Program-made: the position numbers and the translations under genes
Shown here: positions 1-8,700 of the stretch, piece after piece
Numbering within the stretch: the stretch's first letter is position 1
Layout of the letters: each line of letters opens with the position of its first letter
NCBI GenBank assembly: GCA_021741925.1
Contig: JAIOWW010000013.1
Location: forward strand, 1 to 16,399
Direction: 5' to 3'
Source of the DNA: Pontimonas sp.
GTDB lineage: Bacteria > Actinomycetota > Actinomycetes > Actinomycetales > Microbacteriaceae
Length of the DNA stretch: 16,399 nt
Notes under the pieces: model-generated
What the model saw: only the letters and a program-made list of their open reading frames with translations
Told to the model about the DNA's origin: nothing
The model's database searches: none

Positions 1-356
1 GTCGCGAGTTCCTCCACCCGTTCGTTGCGTCTGCGCCCCTTGGGAAGAGAGAACCCAATGTTGTCTCCCACACTTAGGTGCGGGAACAGTGAGGACTCTT
101 GCGGGACCCACCCGATGCCCCGCTGCTCAGGGGGTACTCGCCGTTTGGCCGAGGAGAGCTCCCTAGATCCGACGGTAATGGTTCCCGAATCAATCGGGAC
201 GAGACCGGCCAGTGCCATTAACAAACTGGTCTTGCCACACCCGGAGGGCCCCAAAATGGCGACTAGAGAACCGGAGGGAACAACGAGGGAGACATCCCGA
301 AGAGCCTGCCTCGAGCCATAGGAGAGGCTGATGTTGCTCAACGTCAGCGTACTCAC
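1..356 (-). CDS. fbpC: Ferric-ion ABC transporter ATPase, N-terminal part (cut by window edge)
   Basis: This is the first 118 codons of a cytoplasmic ABC ATPase that would power the FbpAB importer encoded just upstream. Visible motifs are the A-loop Tyr13, the Walker A P-loop GPSGCGKT at residues 36-43, and a Q-loop ending in Gln86 followed by SSLFPHLSV, which is typical of FbpC/PotA-like subunits. The signature motif, Walker B and any regulatory C-terminal domain lie beyond base 1. The start is GTG at 356, and its first bases overlap the permease TGA as GTGA (353-356), implying translational coupling. Family and gene order support iron; the ATPase alone could equally serve thiamine, sulfate or polyamines. 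Confidence 0.88.
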   Translation of the reverse strand, partial: MSTLTLSNISLSYGSRQALRDVSLVVPSGSLVAILGPSGCGKTSLLMALAGLVPIDSGTITVGSRELSSAKRRVPPEQRGIGWVPQESSLFPHLSVGDNIGFSLPKGRRRNERVEELA

Positions 357-1939
357 AGCTCCTCCTTCGCTACAGATCGAACACCCGAGAGAATCATCGC
401 AGGGATTGCCGCGACAACCACAAGAGCGGCTGCATAAGGGGCAGCTGCACCAAATTCACCCGCTGCAGTCCTCGACCACAGCTCAGTGGCCAACGTGCTG
501 GCGCCCAACGGTCTCAGCAACAGTGTGGCCGGGAGCTCCTTCATGGTGGTGATGGCGACCAGAAGTGCCCCGATTCCGATTCCTGGGAGAGCGAGAGGGA
601 CCGTTACCCGCCACCAGGCTTGAAGACGCGTTGACCCCAGCGTCCTCGCCACATTGACCAGGTCAAGGGATACCCCTTCAATACTGGCGCGAGCAGTCCC
701 GAGAGCTTTCGGCATAAACAGCACAGCGTAGGCGAAGACCAACACCACAACCGTTTGATAGAGGGCGGGAATTACTGACAGGGAGAAGAACACGAGAGAC
801 AGCCCCACCACAATGCCCGGCAATCCATTCGAAAGATAGCCTGCCCCTTCGAGAACGGGAATCCACTTGCTTCGATATCTCGCAGCCAGCGCAGCAATCG
901 GTAGCGCCAGGATGAGTGCGACAACCGCGGCGGCAACTGAAACACCAATGGTGGTGGTCGTGGCCTCCGCGAGTCTTTCGACGCTGATGGAGCGCAAGGT
1001 TGTGGCTTCTGCCAAGCGACTTCCCAAACCAATCAACGGAATGAGCACACCCACCACGGGCGGCGCTGCCACCAGCGCCGTGAGAATCACCCGCATCACG
1101 GGCGAAAGCGGTTCTTTGGCGGCGTGAAGTGCGGTGGAGCGGGTGAGGGTGCCCCTTGCCCCTCGCTCAGCTGCCACCACAATCACAGCAATAATGACCA
1201 ACAACAGTGCCAAGACGGCGGCCTGCGAGCGATCAAAACTCGCCGCATAGGCCTGCTGAACTCCCCAGGTGAGGGTTTGGAATCGCATCATCGCGACCAA
1301 ACCAAAGTCGCTCAGCGTGTAGAGAAAGACGAGGAGACCGCCGGCAATAGCGGCTGGTCGCACCTGTGGCCAAGTAACCCTCCAGAACGCTCGTGTCGGA
1401 CTCAGTCCGAGTGTTCGCGCGACGGCTTCACCATCTGCCGAGGTTCCCCTCAAGACTGCAGCGACGGGGAGGGTGACATAAGGAATGGTGACGGCGCTGA
1501 GCAATGCCCAGCTGGGTACAAAACCATGGAGACCCGGGACCAGCACTAGCCATCCATACGAGGCCAAATAGGAGGGAACGGCGAGAGGTAGTGCTGATAT
1601 CAACAGCCACGTCCTGGCTGCCCCGATACGCAATCGGGTGACAATAGTGGCGATTGCTGTCCCCATTGCCACGGCAGTGGCAGACACGGTAACGCTGAGT
1701 CCGATGGTGTTGAGCACCAGCTCGCCGACTAAGGGTCGGGCAAGAATTTCGACAATGTCAGAGAGCGCAACGTCTGACGCTCGCACCCCCAGGTACACCA
1801 ACGGAATGGCCACAGTTGCAACGGCAAGCGCCGCCAACGTAATCAACCACGCGGGTGGCCTGCCCACGAGAGAGCCCCCTACGCTCTGCGCAGGGGTGTG
1901 CTCTGGTGCAATAGTGGTGGGCACACAGGCCTTTCTCAC
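353..1939 (-). CDS. fbpB: Ferric-iron ABC transporter permease, fused two-domain type
   Basis: A 528-residue inner-membrane permease with two BPD_transp_1 halves in one chain, the usual architecture of FbpB/ThiP-type importers (about 500-550 residues, roughly 12 membrane helices). Each half carries an EAA loop that docks the ATPase: residues about 171-199 (core EAVARTLGLSPTRAFWRV) and about 426-455 (core ARTLGSTRLQAWWRV). It lies 10 bases after the stop of the substrate-binding lipoprotein and overlaps the ATPase gene by 4 bases, so the three form one operon. The longest start is GTG at 1939, but a second GTG at 1924 has a better-spaced AAAGG 5 bases upstream and may be the real start. The iron assignment comes from the neighbouring FbpA-like gene and the iron box. 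Confidence 0.9.
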   Translation of the reverse strand: MRKACVPTTIAPEHTPAQSVGGSLVGRPPAWLITLAALAVATVAIPLVYLGVRASDVALSDIVEILARPLVGELVLNTIGLSVTVSATAVAMGTAIATIVTRLRIGAARTWLLISALPLAVPSYLASYGWLVLVPGLHGFVPSWALLSAVTIPYVTLPVAAVLRGTSADGEAVARTLGLSPTRAFWRVTWPQVRPAAIAGGLLVFLYTLSDFGLVAMMRFQTLTWGVQQAYAASFDRSQAAVLALLLVIIAVIVVAAERGARGTLTRSTALHAAKEPLSPVMRVILTALVAAPPVVGVLIPLIGLGSRLAEATTLRSISVERLAEATTTTIGVSVAAAVVALILALPIAALAARYRSKWIPVLEGAGYLSNGLPGIVVGLSLVFFSLSVIPALYQTVVVLVFAYAVLFMPKALGTARASIEGVSLDLVNVARTLGSTRLQAWWRVTVPLALPGIGIGALLVAITTMKELPATLLLRPLGASTLATELWSRTAAGEFGAAAPYAAALVVVAAIPAMILSGVRSVAKEEL

Positions 1940-1949
1940 TCCGGGGAAA

Positions 1950-3038
1950 TTAGAGGATCAACCCATACTTTCGCAGTAAATCCTGGGTCTCTTTCAGAGT
2001 AGCGAGGTCCGAGAGGTCAAAGTCGGCAACCGCCAGATCATCCAACGCGGGAAGGCCCTCTGGAGCGTCAATGGTCGGTAACAGTGGGTACTCGAATGTC
2101 TGCTCAACGAAGTACTGCTGTGCTTCATCCGACACGAAGAATGCAATGAGCTCGAGAGCATCGAGATCAAAGCTCTGAGCGTCCAGGAGTCCCATCCCCG
2201 TGACGTTCACAATCGAGGCGGGGTCACCGGCGTCAGTGAAGTGCAGTTTGGCGCGAAGATTCTCTGCGCCTCGTTCGAAGGCGAGACGTTCCCAGTAGTA
2301 GTGGTTGATGAGTCCGATGGGCAACGTGCCCTCATTGACAGCGTCGAGGATGGCCCCGTTGCTCTCAAAGATTTGTGGGTCGTTGATGTTGAGTCCAGAA
2401 ACCCATTGGTCAGCAGCACTGTCACCCTTCATCACTCGATAGGCGGTCACGAAGGATTGGAAACTGGCGTTGCCTGGGGCAACGCCAACTTTGCCGGACC
2501 ACTGTGGGCCGACAATCTCATCAGCAGTGTTCGGTAGCTGCTCCACGCTCAACGTCTCGCTGTCGTAGACGACAACGCGAGCACGTCCGGTAATTCCCAC
2601 CCAACTGTCATCGTGGGAGGTGAATGCGGGATTGACTCGGTCAGTAATCTCGGCCGGTAGCTCGGCAAAAAGCCCTTCAAGGCTCAGTGCACCGAGGGCG
2701 CCGGCGTCTTGCGAGAGAAAGACAGCTGCGGGGCTATCGGCACCCTCTTCAAGGATTTGCGCTGCGAGCTCTGAACTTCCGGCGTAACGAATGTCTACCG
2801 CAATCCCCGTTTGCTCGGTGAAGCTATCGATGAGTGGCTGAACCAAGCTCTCGTTGCGACCCGAATACAAGATGACGTAGTTATCAGCGACCGGCTCGAC
2901 AACCCTCTCTTGGGTTGTCTGCTCTGTGGACGCAGCCTCGTCGACAACCTCTGCTTCTGGTATCGCCGCACAGCTGGTCAAAGCAAGCGCGAAACCGAGG
3001 ACGAGGGCCACGCCGCGGAGGCGCGCAGATACAGACAT
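1950..3038 (-). CDS. fbpA: Ferric-ion-binding lipoprotein of ABC importer
   Basis: A 362-residue extracytoplasmic solute-binding protein. The N-terminus is a lipoprotein signal: Arg at 6 and 8, a hydrophobic stretch, then the lipobox LTSC with lipidated Cys23. After a Thr/Glu-rich linker the mature domain begins around residue 54 with YVILYSGRNESL, and YAGSSELAAQI follows; both are characteristic of FbpA/FutA-type class II binding proteins. The adjacent Tyr247-Tyr248 in LINHYYWERL match the paired tyrosines that bind Fe3+ in FbpA. AAGGAG lies 5 bases before the ATG. It is the first gene of an operon with the permease and ATPase, and an iron box lies about 60 bases upstream, so expression should rise when iron is scarce. 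Whether free Fe3+ or an Fe-chelate is carried cannot be told from sequence. Confidence 0.92.
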   Translation of the reverse strand: MSVSARLRGVALVLGFALALTSCAAIPEAEVVDEAASTEQTTQERVVEPVADNYVILYSGRNESLVQPLIDSFTEQTGIAVDIRYAGSSELAAQILEEGADSPAAVFLSQDAGALGALSLEGLFAELPAEITDRVNPAFTSHDDSWVGITGRARVVVYDSETLSVEQLPNTADEIVGPQWSGKVGVAPGNASFQSFVTAYRVMKGDSAADQWVSGLNINDPQIFESNGAILDAVNEGTLPIGLINHYYWERLAFERGAENLRAKLHFTDAGDPASIVNVTGMGLLDAQSFDLDALELIAFFVSDEAQQYFVEQTFEYPLLPTIDAPEGLPALDDLAVADFDLSDLATLKETQDLLRKYGLIL

Positions 3039-3096
3039 TGTTCTCCTTGAGAGACGACGTGATGAGGGACAGTCACGACTGTGTGAGGCGTCCAGG

Positions 3097-3115
3097 TTAG
3101 GTTAGCCTAACTTAA
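3097..3115. promoter_or_regulatory. Iron box: DtxR/IdeR operator upstream of fbpA
   Basis: The 19-base TTAGGTTAGCCTAACTTAA is an almost perfect interrupted palindrome; its 9-base arms differ at one position. It closely matches the known actinobacterial DtxR/IdeR consensus TTAGGTTAGSCTAACCTAA. It sits 59-77 bases upstream of the fbpA ATG. On the minus strand a TAACCT hexamer inside the box lies 17 bases after TTCCCT, so the box probably overlaps the -10 element, as expected for Fe2+-dependent repression. The -35 is weak, so the exact promoter is uncertain. Confidence 0.88.
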
Positions 3116-3139
3116 CTCGTGAGGGAAGGCTTTTGCGGA

Positions 3140-4363
3140 TTATTTTGCAAAAAGTTCTCGGAGAACATTCTCTAGTTGATCGATTCCCCAGTCCAAATCC
3201 TTCTTCGAGACCACAAGGGGAGGGGCCAGGCGAATAGTGGACCCGTGAGTGTCTTTCGCCAGAACGCCCTTCGCCATCAAAGCCTCACAGACCTCACGAC
3301 CCGTTGCCAGCTTCGGGTCGATATCAATTCCTGCCCAAAGACCCACTCCGCGGACTGCCAACACTCCCTTGCCGACTAGCTTCTTCAAACGCTTATGCAG
3401 GTGCTTGCCCAGACGCTCAGAGCGCTTTTGCATGTCACCCTTAGCGAGCATCCGCACCACAGCAAGACCCACTGCTGCGGCAAGAGGGTTTCCACCGAAA
3501 GTGGAACCGTGTTGGCCCGGTTTCAGCACACCCATAACATCGGCCTTCCCCACCACGGCACTGACGGGGACAATCCCACCGCCGAGTGCTTTTCCGAGGA
3601 TGAACATGTCGGGGGTGACTTTTTCGTTCTGACACTGCACGGTTGCTCCGGTGCGACCGAACCCCGACTGAATCTCGTCAGCAATCATCAACACGTTCTT
3701 TTTCTTCGTCAGCGCCCGAACAGCTTTCAGATATCCCTTCGGCGGCGTGATGATTCCGGCCTCGCCTTGAATGGGCTCGAGCAACACAGCCACGGTGTTG
3801 TCGGTGATCGCTTTCTCCAAGGCCTCAATGTCGCCATAGTCGACCTGAGTGAAGCCGGGGGTAAACGGGCCAAAATCTTTTCTGGAGGACTCATCGGAGG
3901 AGAAGCTCACGATCGAGATGGTTCGACCGTGGAAATTATCCTTGGCAACAACAATGGTGGCCTTGTTGGCCTGAACGCCTTTCACTCGATATCCCCACGC
4001 CCTCGCGACCTTGATGGCGCTCTCCACTGCTTCAGCACCCGAGTTCATCGGCAACACCATGTCCATGGAGAGAAGATCGGCGAGCTCTTTCGCAAACAGA
4101 CCAAGCTTGTCGTGGTGGAAAGCACGTGAGGTCAACGTCACTCGACCCAGCTGTCGCTTCGCTGCGCGAATCAGGGTCGGGTTCGAGTGCCCAAAGTTCA
4201 CAGCTGAGTACGCAGCAAGACAATCAAGGTATTTTTTACCCTCAACATCCCAGACCCACGCGCCTTTAGCCTTGGCTGCCACCACCGGAAGCGGGTTGTA
4301 GTTCCTGGTGAGTGAGCGCTGCTCCAGCTCCAGGACGTCAGGTGTGCTCAGTCGACGGCTCAT
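3140..4363 (-). CDS. rocD: Ornithine aminotransferase (PLP-dependent)
   Basis: A 407-residue class III aminotransferase that transfers the delta-amino group of ornithine to 2-oxoglutarate, giving glutamate-5-semialdehyde/P5C and glutamate. It shows NYNPLPVV near residue 21, GKKYLDCLAAYSAVNFGHSNP (42-62, OAT-like), the cofactor-binding NSGAEAVESAIK (107-118), NFHGRT (143-148), Asp229 in ADEIQSGFGRTG and the PLP Schiff-base Lys258 in LGKALGGG. The chosen ATG at 4363 overlaps the upstream gene's stop as ATGA; an in-frame GTG at 4387 would add eight residues reaching into that gene and seems less likely. The product P5C is the substrate of the second PutA domain encoded nearby. Acetylornithine aminotransferase is the main alternative, but the operon context favours ornithine catabolism. 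Confidence 0.92.
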   Translation of the reverse strand: MSRRLSTPDVLELEQRSLTRNYNPLPVVAAKAKGAWVWDVEGKKYLDCLAAYSAVNFGHSNPTLIRAAKRQLGRVTLTSRAFHHDKLGLFAKELADLLSMDMVLPMNSGAEAVESAIKVARAWGYRVKGVQANKATIVVAKDNFHGRTISIVSFSSDESSRKDFGPFTPGFTQVDYGDIEALEKAITDNTVAVLLEPIQGEAGIITPPKGYLKAVRALTKKKNVLMIADEIQSGFGRTGATVQCQNEKVTPDMFILGKALGGGIVPVSAVVGKADVMGVLKPGQHGSTFGGNPLAAAVGLAVVRMLAKGDMQKRSERLGKHLHKRLKKLVGKGVLAVRGVGLWAGIDIDPKLATGREVCEALMAKGVLAKDTHGSTIRLAPPLVVSKKDLDWGIDQLENVLRELFAK

Positions 4364-5205
4364 GCCCTCAACTCTAAAGTGCAACACTTGACGCCTCCTC
4401 CACCGAGCAACAGTTCGGAGAGGTCAACGCCGATGGGGTTATAGCCACGCTCGGCCAGGTCTTTCGCAAACGTGGTGGCACGCTCAGCAATGACCACGTT
4501 GTGTCCATCGCTGAAGCTATTGAGCCCCAGGAATGCTGCATCCTCCTCGGTAGCGATGATGGCGTCGGAGTAGCGCTCCCGCAGGATCGACAGCGACGCG
4601 TCATCGAAAGCACTCGGCAGATAGGCGATGGTGGTGGGATCGATGACAGCGAGTGCTGTGTCCAGGTGGTAGTAGCTGGGGTTGACCAACTGCAGAGAGA
4701 CGACCTCACGTCCATAAATGTCGGCGATTTCTTGGTGGCTCGAGGTGTCACTACGGAAACCCGACGCGGCGAGAATCGTGTCACCCACGAGAAGGAAATC
4801 GCCCTCGCCTTCATTAGTTGCCTTGGGCTCGCGAACATCGAGACCTTGGGATCGGAACCAATCCATGTAGGCGGGACCCTCGGGTTGACGCTCGGGGTAG
4901 TGAAACTTCGCGCCATAGGCAATGCCATCAAGAACGAAACCACCGTTGGCCGCGTAGACCATGTCGGGAAGGCCGGGAAGAGAGTCAATGAGGTGGACCG
5001 TGAATCCCAGGTCCACATACGTGTCATACAGGACCGTCCATTGCTTCAGGGCCAGCGAGGTGTCGGTAGGGTCCTCCGGATGCATCCAGGGGTTAATCCG
5101 GTAGCTCACCGTGAAATGCTCGGGCCGGCACATCAACACTGTCGGCGTGGTGGCGTGCACGACCGAAGCGCTCGGGCTGGGGGCGGTCTCCATGGTTGCA
5201 GTCAT
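4360..5205 (-). CDS. Guanidino-group hydrolase: DDAH family, probably arginine dihydrolase-like
   Basis: A 281-residue member of the guanidine-modifying (amidinotransferase/arginine deiminase) superfamily, the family usually labelled dimethylargininase. The likely catalytic set is visible: Asn87 in MVYAANGGFV, Glu134/Asp136 in NEGEGDFLL, His180 in YYHLDTAL and the nucleophile Cys274 in GGGGVKCCTLEL. The N-terminal CRPEHFTVSYRINPWM resembles arginine dihydrolases of the ArgZ/AgrE type. As I recall the families, DDAH usually has Asp (VED) and arginine deiminase RD where this protein has Asn. Its gene overlaps ornithine aminotransferase by 4 bases (ATGA), which fits a product that becomes ornithine; citrulline from DDAH would not feed that enzyme. 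Start ATG at 5205 has GAGG only 2 bases away; ATG at 5193 is the alternative. Divergent from an Lrp regulator. Superfamily is sure; the exact reaction is inferred. Confidence 0.85.
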   Translation of the reverse strand: MTATMETAPSPSASVVHATTPTVLMCRPEHFTVSYRINPWMHPEDPTDTSLALKQWTVLYDTYVDLGFTVHLIDSLPGLPDMVYAANGGFVLDGIAYGAKFHYPERQPEGPAYMDWFRSQGLDVREPKATNEGEGDFLLVGDTILAASGFRSDTSSHQEIADIYGREVVSLQLVNPSYYHLDTALAVIDPTTIAYLPSAFDDASLSILRERYSDAIIATEEDAAFLGLNSFSDGHNVVIAERATTFAKDLAERGYNPIGVDLSELLLGGGGVKCCTLELRA

Positions 5206-5230
5206 ACCTCGAGTCTCTCACGCAGGAAAC

Positions 5231-5253
5231 GCGTATTTTGAGAGAATAAACGC
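5231..5253. promoter_or_regulatory. Imperfect palindrome, candidate Lrp/AsnC operator
   Basis: Arms GCGTATTTT (5231-5239) and AATAAACGC (5245-5253) flank a 5-base centre and pair at 7 of 9 positions, with an A/T-rich middle typical of Lrp-family sites. It lies in the 103-base gap between the divergent hydrolase and regulator genes. It covers a minus-strand TATTCT (5248-5243) that could be the -10 of the hydrolase operon. Function is inferred from position and symmetry. Confidence 0.5.
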
Positions 5254-5268
5254 GGATATTCTGCGTTT
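5248..5268. promoter_or_regulatory. Second palindrome with AAACGC/GCGTTT arms, candidate Lrp/AsnC operator
   Basis: A 21-base element has perfect 6-base outer arms, AAACGC (5248-5253) and GCGTTT (5263-5268), with partial inner symmetry (16 of 21 bases match the reverse complement). AAACGCG also occurs at 5227-5233, exactly 21 bases (two helical turns) before the copy at 5248. The overlapping, helically phased copies suggest cooperative binding by an oligomeric regulator, most simply the divergently encoded Lrp protein. Confidence 0.5.
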
Positions 5269-5296
5269 TAGTGGGTAAATTAGCCGATTCTTTGCA

Positions 5297-5302
5297 TAAA
5301 CT
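5297..5302 (+). promoter_or_regulatory. -10 element for leaderless transcription of the Lrp gene
   Basis: TAAACT fits the actinobacterial TANNNT -10 motif and is followed by six bases and then the ATG at 5309. No Shine-Dalgarno sequence precedes that ATG. The spacing predicts a transcript starting at or next to the A of the start codon. No convincing -35 is visible. Confidence 0.55.
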
Positions 5303-5308
5303 GCCCCT

Positions 5309-5746
5309 ATGGACGCAATTGACCACAAAGTTATCGGTGAGCTTCGGCATAACGCCCGTGCGAACTATGGCGATATCGGCGACATCGTCGGTTTATCTGC
5401 CTCAGCGGTAAAAAGGCGCGTCGACAAGATGGTGGCCGACGGAACAATCCGCGGGTTCACGGTCCTGGTCGATCCGACCGTCGAAGGACTCGCTGTCGAG
5501 GCCTACGTAGAACTCTTTTGCCAAGGAACGGTATCGCCGACTGATTTGCGTCGCATTCTCTCCGGTGTTCCCGAGGTGATTGATGCTGGAACGGTGAGTG
5601 GAGACGCTGACGCCATCGTGCATCTGCGCGCCAAAGACATCGGTGCCCTGGAGGACGCGCTAGAAAGAGTAAGAAACGCCCCGAATGTCAATCACACGAA
5701 GAGCTCGATTGTGCTCTCTAACCTGATTCATCGCCCTCGCGACTAA
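5309..5746 (+). CDS. Lrp/AsnC-family transcriptional regulator
   Basis: A 145-residue feast/famine regulator. The N-terminal winged helix-turn-helix (about residues 1-60) begins with the family hallmark MDAIDHKVIGELRHNAR and contains LSASAVKRRVDKMVADGTIRGF. The C-terminal RAM domain (about 65-138) contains SGDADAIVHLRAKD and would bind an amino-acid effector. The gene diverges from the hydrolase-rocD operon across a 103-base gap with two palindromes and converges on putA, sharing stop-codon bases with it (5743-5746). This placement suggests local control of arginine/ornithine and perhaps proline breakdown, with arginine, ornithine or proline as effector. Absence of a ribosome site suggests a leaderless mRNA. 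Family is certain; targets and effector are inferred. Confidence 0.93.
   Translation: MDAIDHKVIGELRHNARANYGDIGDIVGLSASAVKRRVDKMVADGTIRGFTVLVDPTVEGLAVEAYVELFCQGTVSPTDLRRILSGVPEVIDAGTVSGDADAIVHLRAKDIGALEDALERVRNAPNVNHTKSSIVLSNLIHRPRD
5743..5746. other. Tail-to-tail stop-codon overlap, Lrp gene and putA
   Basis: The four bases CTAA hold both stops: TAA (5744-5746) for the plus-strand regulator and TAG (reverse of 5743-5745) for minus-strand putA. No intergenic space remains for a terminator, so either transcript must run antisense into its neighbour or end inside it. Confidence 0.95.
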
Positions 5747-8700
5747 ATCGCTAAGTCGCGGAATCTCGGGTCGATTGCTCCGAAACGGTGAGCTGTCATC
5801 GACACGGCCTGCTCCACAACAAAGGGCAACATTTCCACCCGACCCGACTCAGTTACTTCGTGGCCATAGATGGCGACCTCTGGTGTGCCATCAAAAGCCA
5901 CCGAGAGAGCATCAGCCCTAGAGCCCAGGAGTCGAATCCGCTCCGGTAGGTTGCCCGCCACTCGCGACACAAACTCCCTCTCGTTCTCCACGACGTAATC
6001 AGCCATTGCCGTGAATACCTCGTTGCCGTGACGCAAGAGCTTGAGCGCTGCATCAGGCAGAGGGTCAGTCAACGAGATGCTCACTCGTGAGCCCACTCGC
6101 GCTCCCGCCAGGAAAACGCGAAGAATCTCCGCCAGAGGGACAAAGCCGGCAGCACGAATAGTCACCGCAGTGGGGCGATACCTAAAGACGTTCCGCTCCA
6201 CAGTGAGCCCCGTTTCGTCACGGGAAACACCGTAGACCTCTGACCATGCGCGCTCATCGCTCGCGAGCGAGCGCAAGAAGAAGCCCCTCCTCTCGGCGTT
6301 GTCCTCCACGACAAAAGGCACCAACGACGCGACAAACGGGTCCGCAAGCGCCGTCATCTCATCCGTGGTGGCCTTAGTGGTGCGCCACGAGCCCATCCCC
6401 ATCAGGTAATTGGGTCCACCGGCCTTCGTGCCGGGCCCCACACTCGACTTTTTCCAGCCACCAAAGGGCTGACGCTGAACAATCGCCCCAGTAATTCCTC
6501 GGTTGACGTAGCAGTTTCCGGCCTGGACTCGATCGAGCCAGAAGGAAACCTCCTCGGGATCTAAGGAATGAATCCCTGCGGTCAAGCCATAGTCGACACC
6601 GTTCTGGAAGGAGATTGCTTCGTCCAAGGACTTTGCGCTCATGATTCCGAGAATGGGGCCAAAGTATTCGGTCTGGTGGAAGGTGCTTCCCGGTTTCACG
6701 CCCTCACGCACTCCAGGGCTCCACAAACGGCCCTGCTCATCCAGTAGCTGCGGAGTGAGCAACCAGTTCTCGCCCGGCCCCAACTCTGTGAGGCCTGAGG
6801 TCAACTTCGACCCCGGAGGCTCTATCACAGGACCCATCACGGACTCGGGGTCATCGGGGTATCCCACACGCAGTGTGGTCACAGCGTCCATGAGTTGGCG
6901 GCGGAATCTCTCGGACTTCGCCACTGACCCGACCAAGATGACCAAGCTGGCTGCGGAACACTTTTGGCCAGCATGACCGAAAGCGCTCTTGACGATGTCG
7001 GCAACGGCCAAGTCGTAGTCAGCGCTAGGCGTGACAATGAGGGCATTCTTGCCGCTGGTTTCCGCCAGAAGCGGTAGGTCAGCTCGCCAGGAACGGAACA
7101 ACTGTGCTGTCTCAAAGCCACCGGTGAGAATCAAACGGTCTACCCCTGGGTGAGAAATCAACCCGCGACCAATCTGGCCCTCCTCCACGTCCACCAACTG
7201 GAGGACATCCTTGGGCACGCCGGCGGCCCAGAGTGCTTCCACCATGACCGCACCACAGCGCCGAACTTGAGGTGCTGGCTTGATAGCCACAGCGCTACCG
7301 GCGGCAAGCGCCGACAGCACTGATCCCGCAGGAATCGCCACGGGGAAATTCCATGGGGGTGTTACCAGGGTGAACCGGGCCGGCTGGAACTCGGCGCCGT
7401 CGATGGATTCCAAGTCCAGCGAGGACTGCGCGTAGTAGCGAGCAAAGTCGATAGCTTCGCTGACTTCCGGGTCTCCCTCTTGGAGTGTTTTTCCGGCTTC
7501 CTGCATCATGACGGCCAAAAGCTCAGCTCGTTTCAGGGCCAGCTGGTCGGCGGCCTTCAGAAGAATCGCGCCACGATCTGCTGCTGATTTTTTGGCCCAC
7601 TCTGCTCCTGCTTGGCGGCCTTTAGCGACGAGGTCATCGACCGCGATGCCTCCCTTGATGGGGCCTAGGGAGTCAGGAATTCCCGCTTTCCGCAATGACT
7701 CAAGTCCCAAAGATTTTCCGCGTTTTGACTTCGCGAGTGCGCGAATGTCGTCCGCCCATTCCCTGTTGTGTGCGAGGGAGGGGTCGGTGTCTGCTTCGTT
7801 GTGGAAAGGCTCACCGGGCTTGACCCCCAGGGCACTCTCAGCAGAGCGATGCTGAGCCCGGTGAACGGGCGGAGCTTTCGCCGTGAGGGCTGCCAGCGAG
7901 TCTCGGAAACGCTTCTCTTCGCGTTGGAAGATGTCGTCACTGTCGTGCAGGTCAAAGACTGCGGACATGAAGTTTTCCGAGCTGGCGTTCTCATCGAGGC
8001 GACGAACCAGATACCCGACAGCGGCATCAAACTCTTGGGGGTGGACCACCGGGGTGTAGAGAATCAGACCACCGACCGTCTCGCGAACCGCATCGGCCTG
8101 ATCCGGGGCCATACCAATGAGCATTTCGAAATCAATTGCGGAACTCACCCCGCGACGCTGGGATAACAGATGGGCGAAGGCCACGTCGAACAGATTGTGA
8201 CCGGCAACACCAATGCGAACGTTCTTACTGCGCGAGGGCGTCAGTGACCATTCGAGCACGCGCTTGTAGTTGGTATCACTGGCTTGTTTGGAGGGTAAGA
8301 CTGCCAGTGGCCAGTCGTGCAGCTCTGCATCGACTTGCTCCATTTGCAGGTTGGCACCCTTGACCACGCGCACTTTTAGGGGTGCTCCGCCGGCTCTGAC
8401 CCGGGCCGCAGCAAAACTTTGGATGCGCTTCATGGCGGCGAGAGCTTCGGGGAGGTATGCCTGGAGGACGATTCCGCCGGTGTAGGAACGCAAGCTCTTG
8501 TCGCCAAGAACTCGCTCAAAAACATCCAGAGTCATGTCGAGGTCTTTGAATTCCTCCATGTCCAAGTTAATGAAGGTTGGAGGGTTGGTGGCTGCTGCTT
8601 CGGTATAGAGCGGAATCAGTCGCTTGACGACTCGATCCACAGTCTCCTTATACGCCCACATCGAGAGCTGGCTCGAAATTGCCGAGACCTTCACGGAGAC

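Noticed and set aside
3116..3153. TTTTGC...GCAAAA inverted repeat near the rocD stop as a terminator
   Set aside because: Short A/T-rich arms, partly inside the coding region, with no GC-rich stem followed by a T-run.
3395..4129. 244-residue open frame on the plus strand opposite rocD
   Set aside because: It lies wholly antisense to a well-supported aminotransferase, has no recognisable domain, and is the usual by-product of codon bias.
4374..5241. Two long open frames (217 and 246 residues) in other frames over the guanidino hydrolase gene
   Set aside because: The hydrolase frame has all catalytic motifs; the others have low-complexity or unstructured composition and no family pattern.
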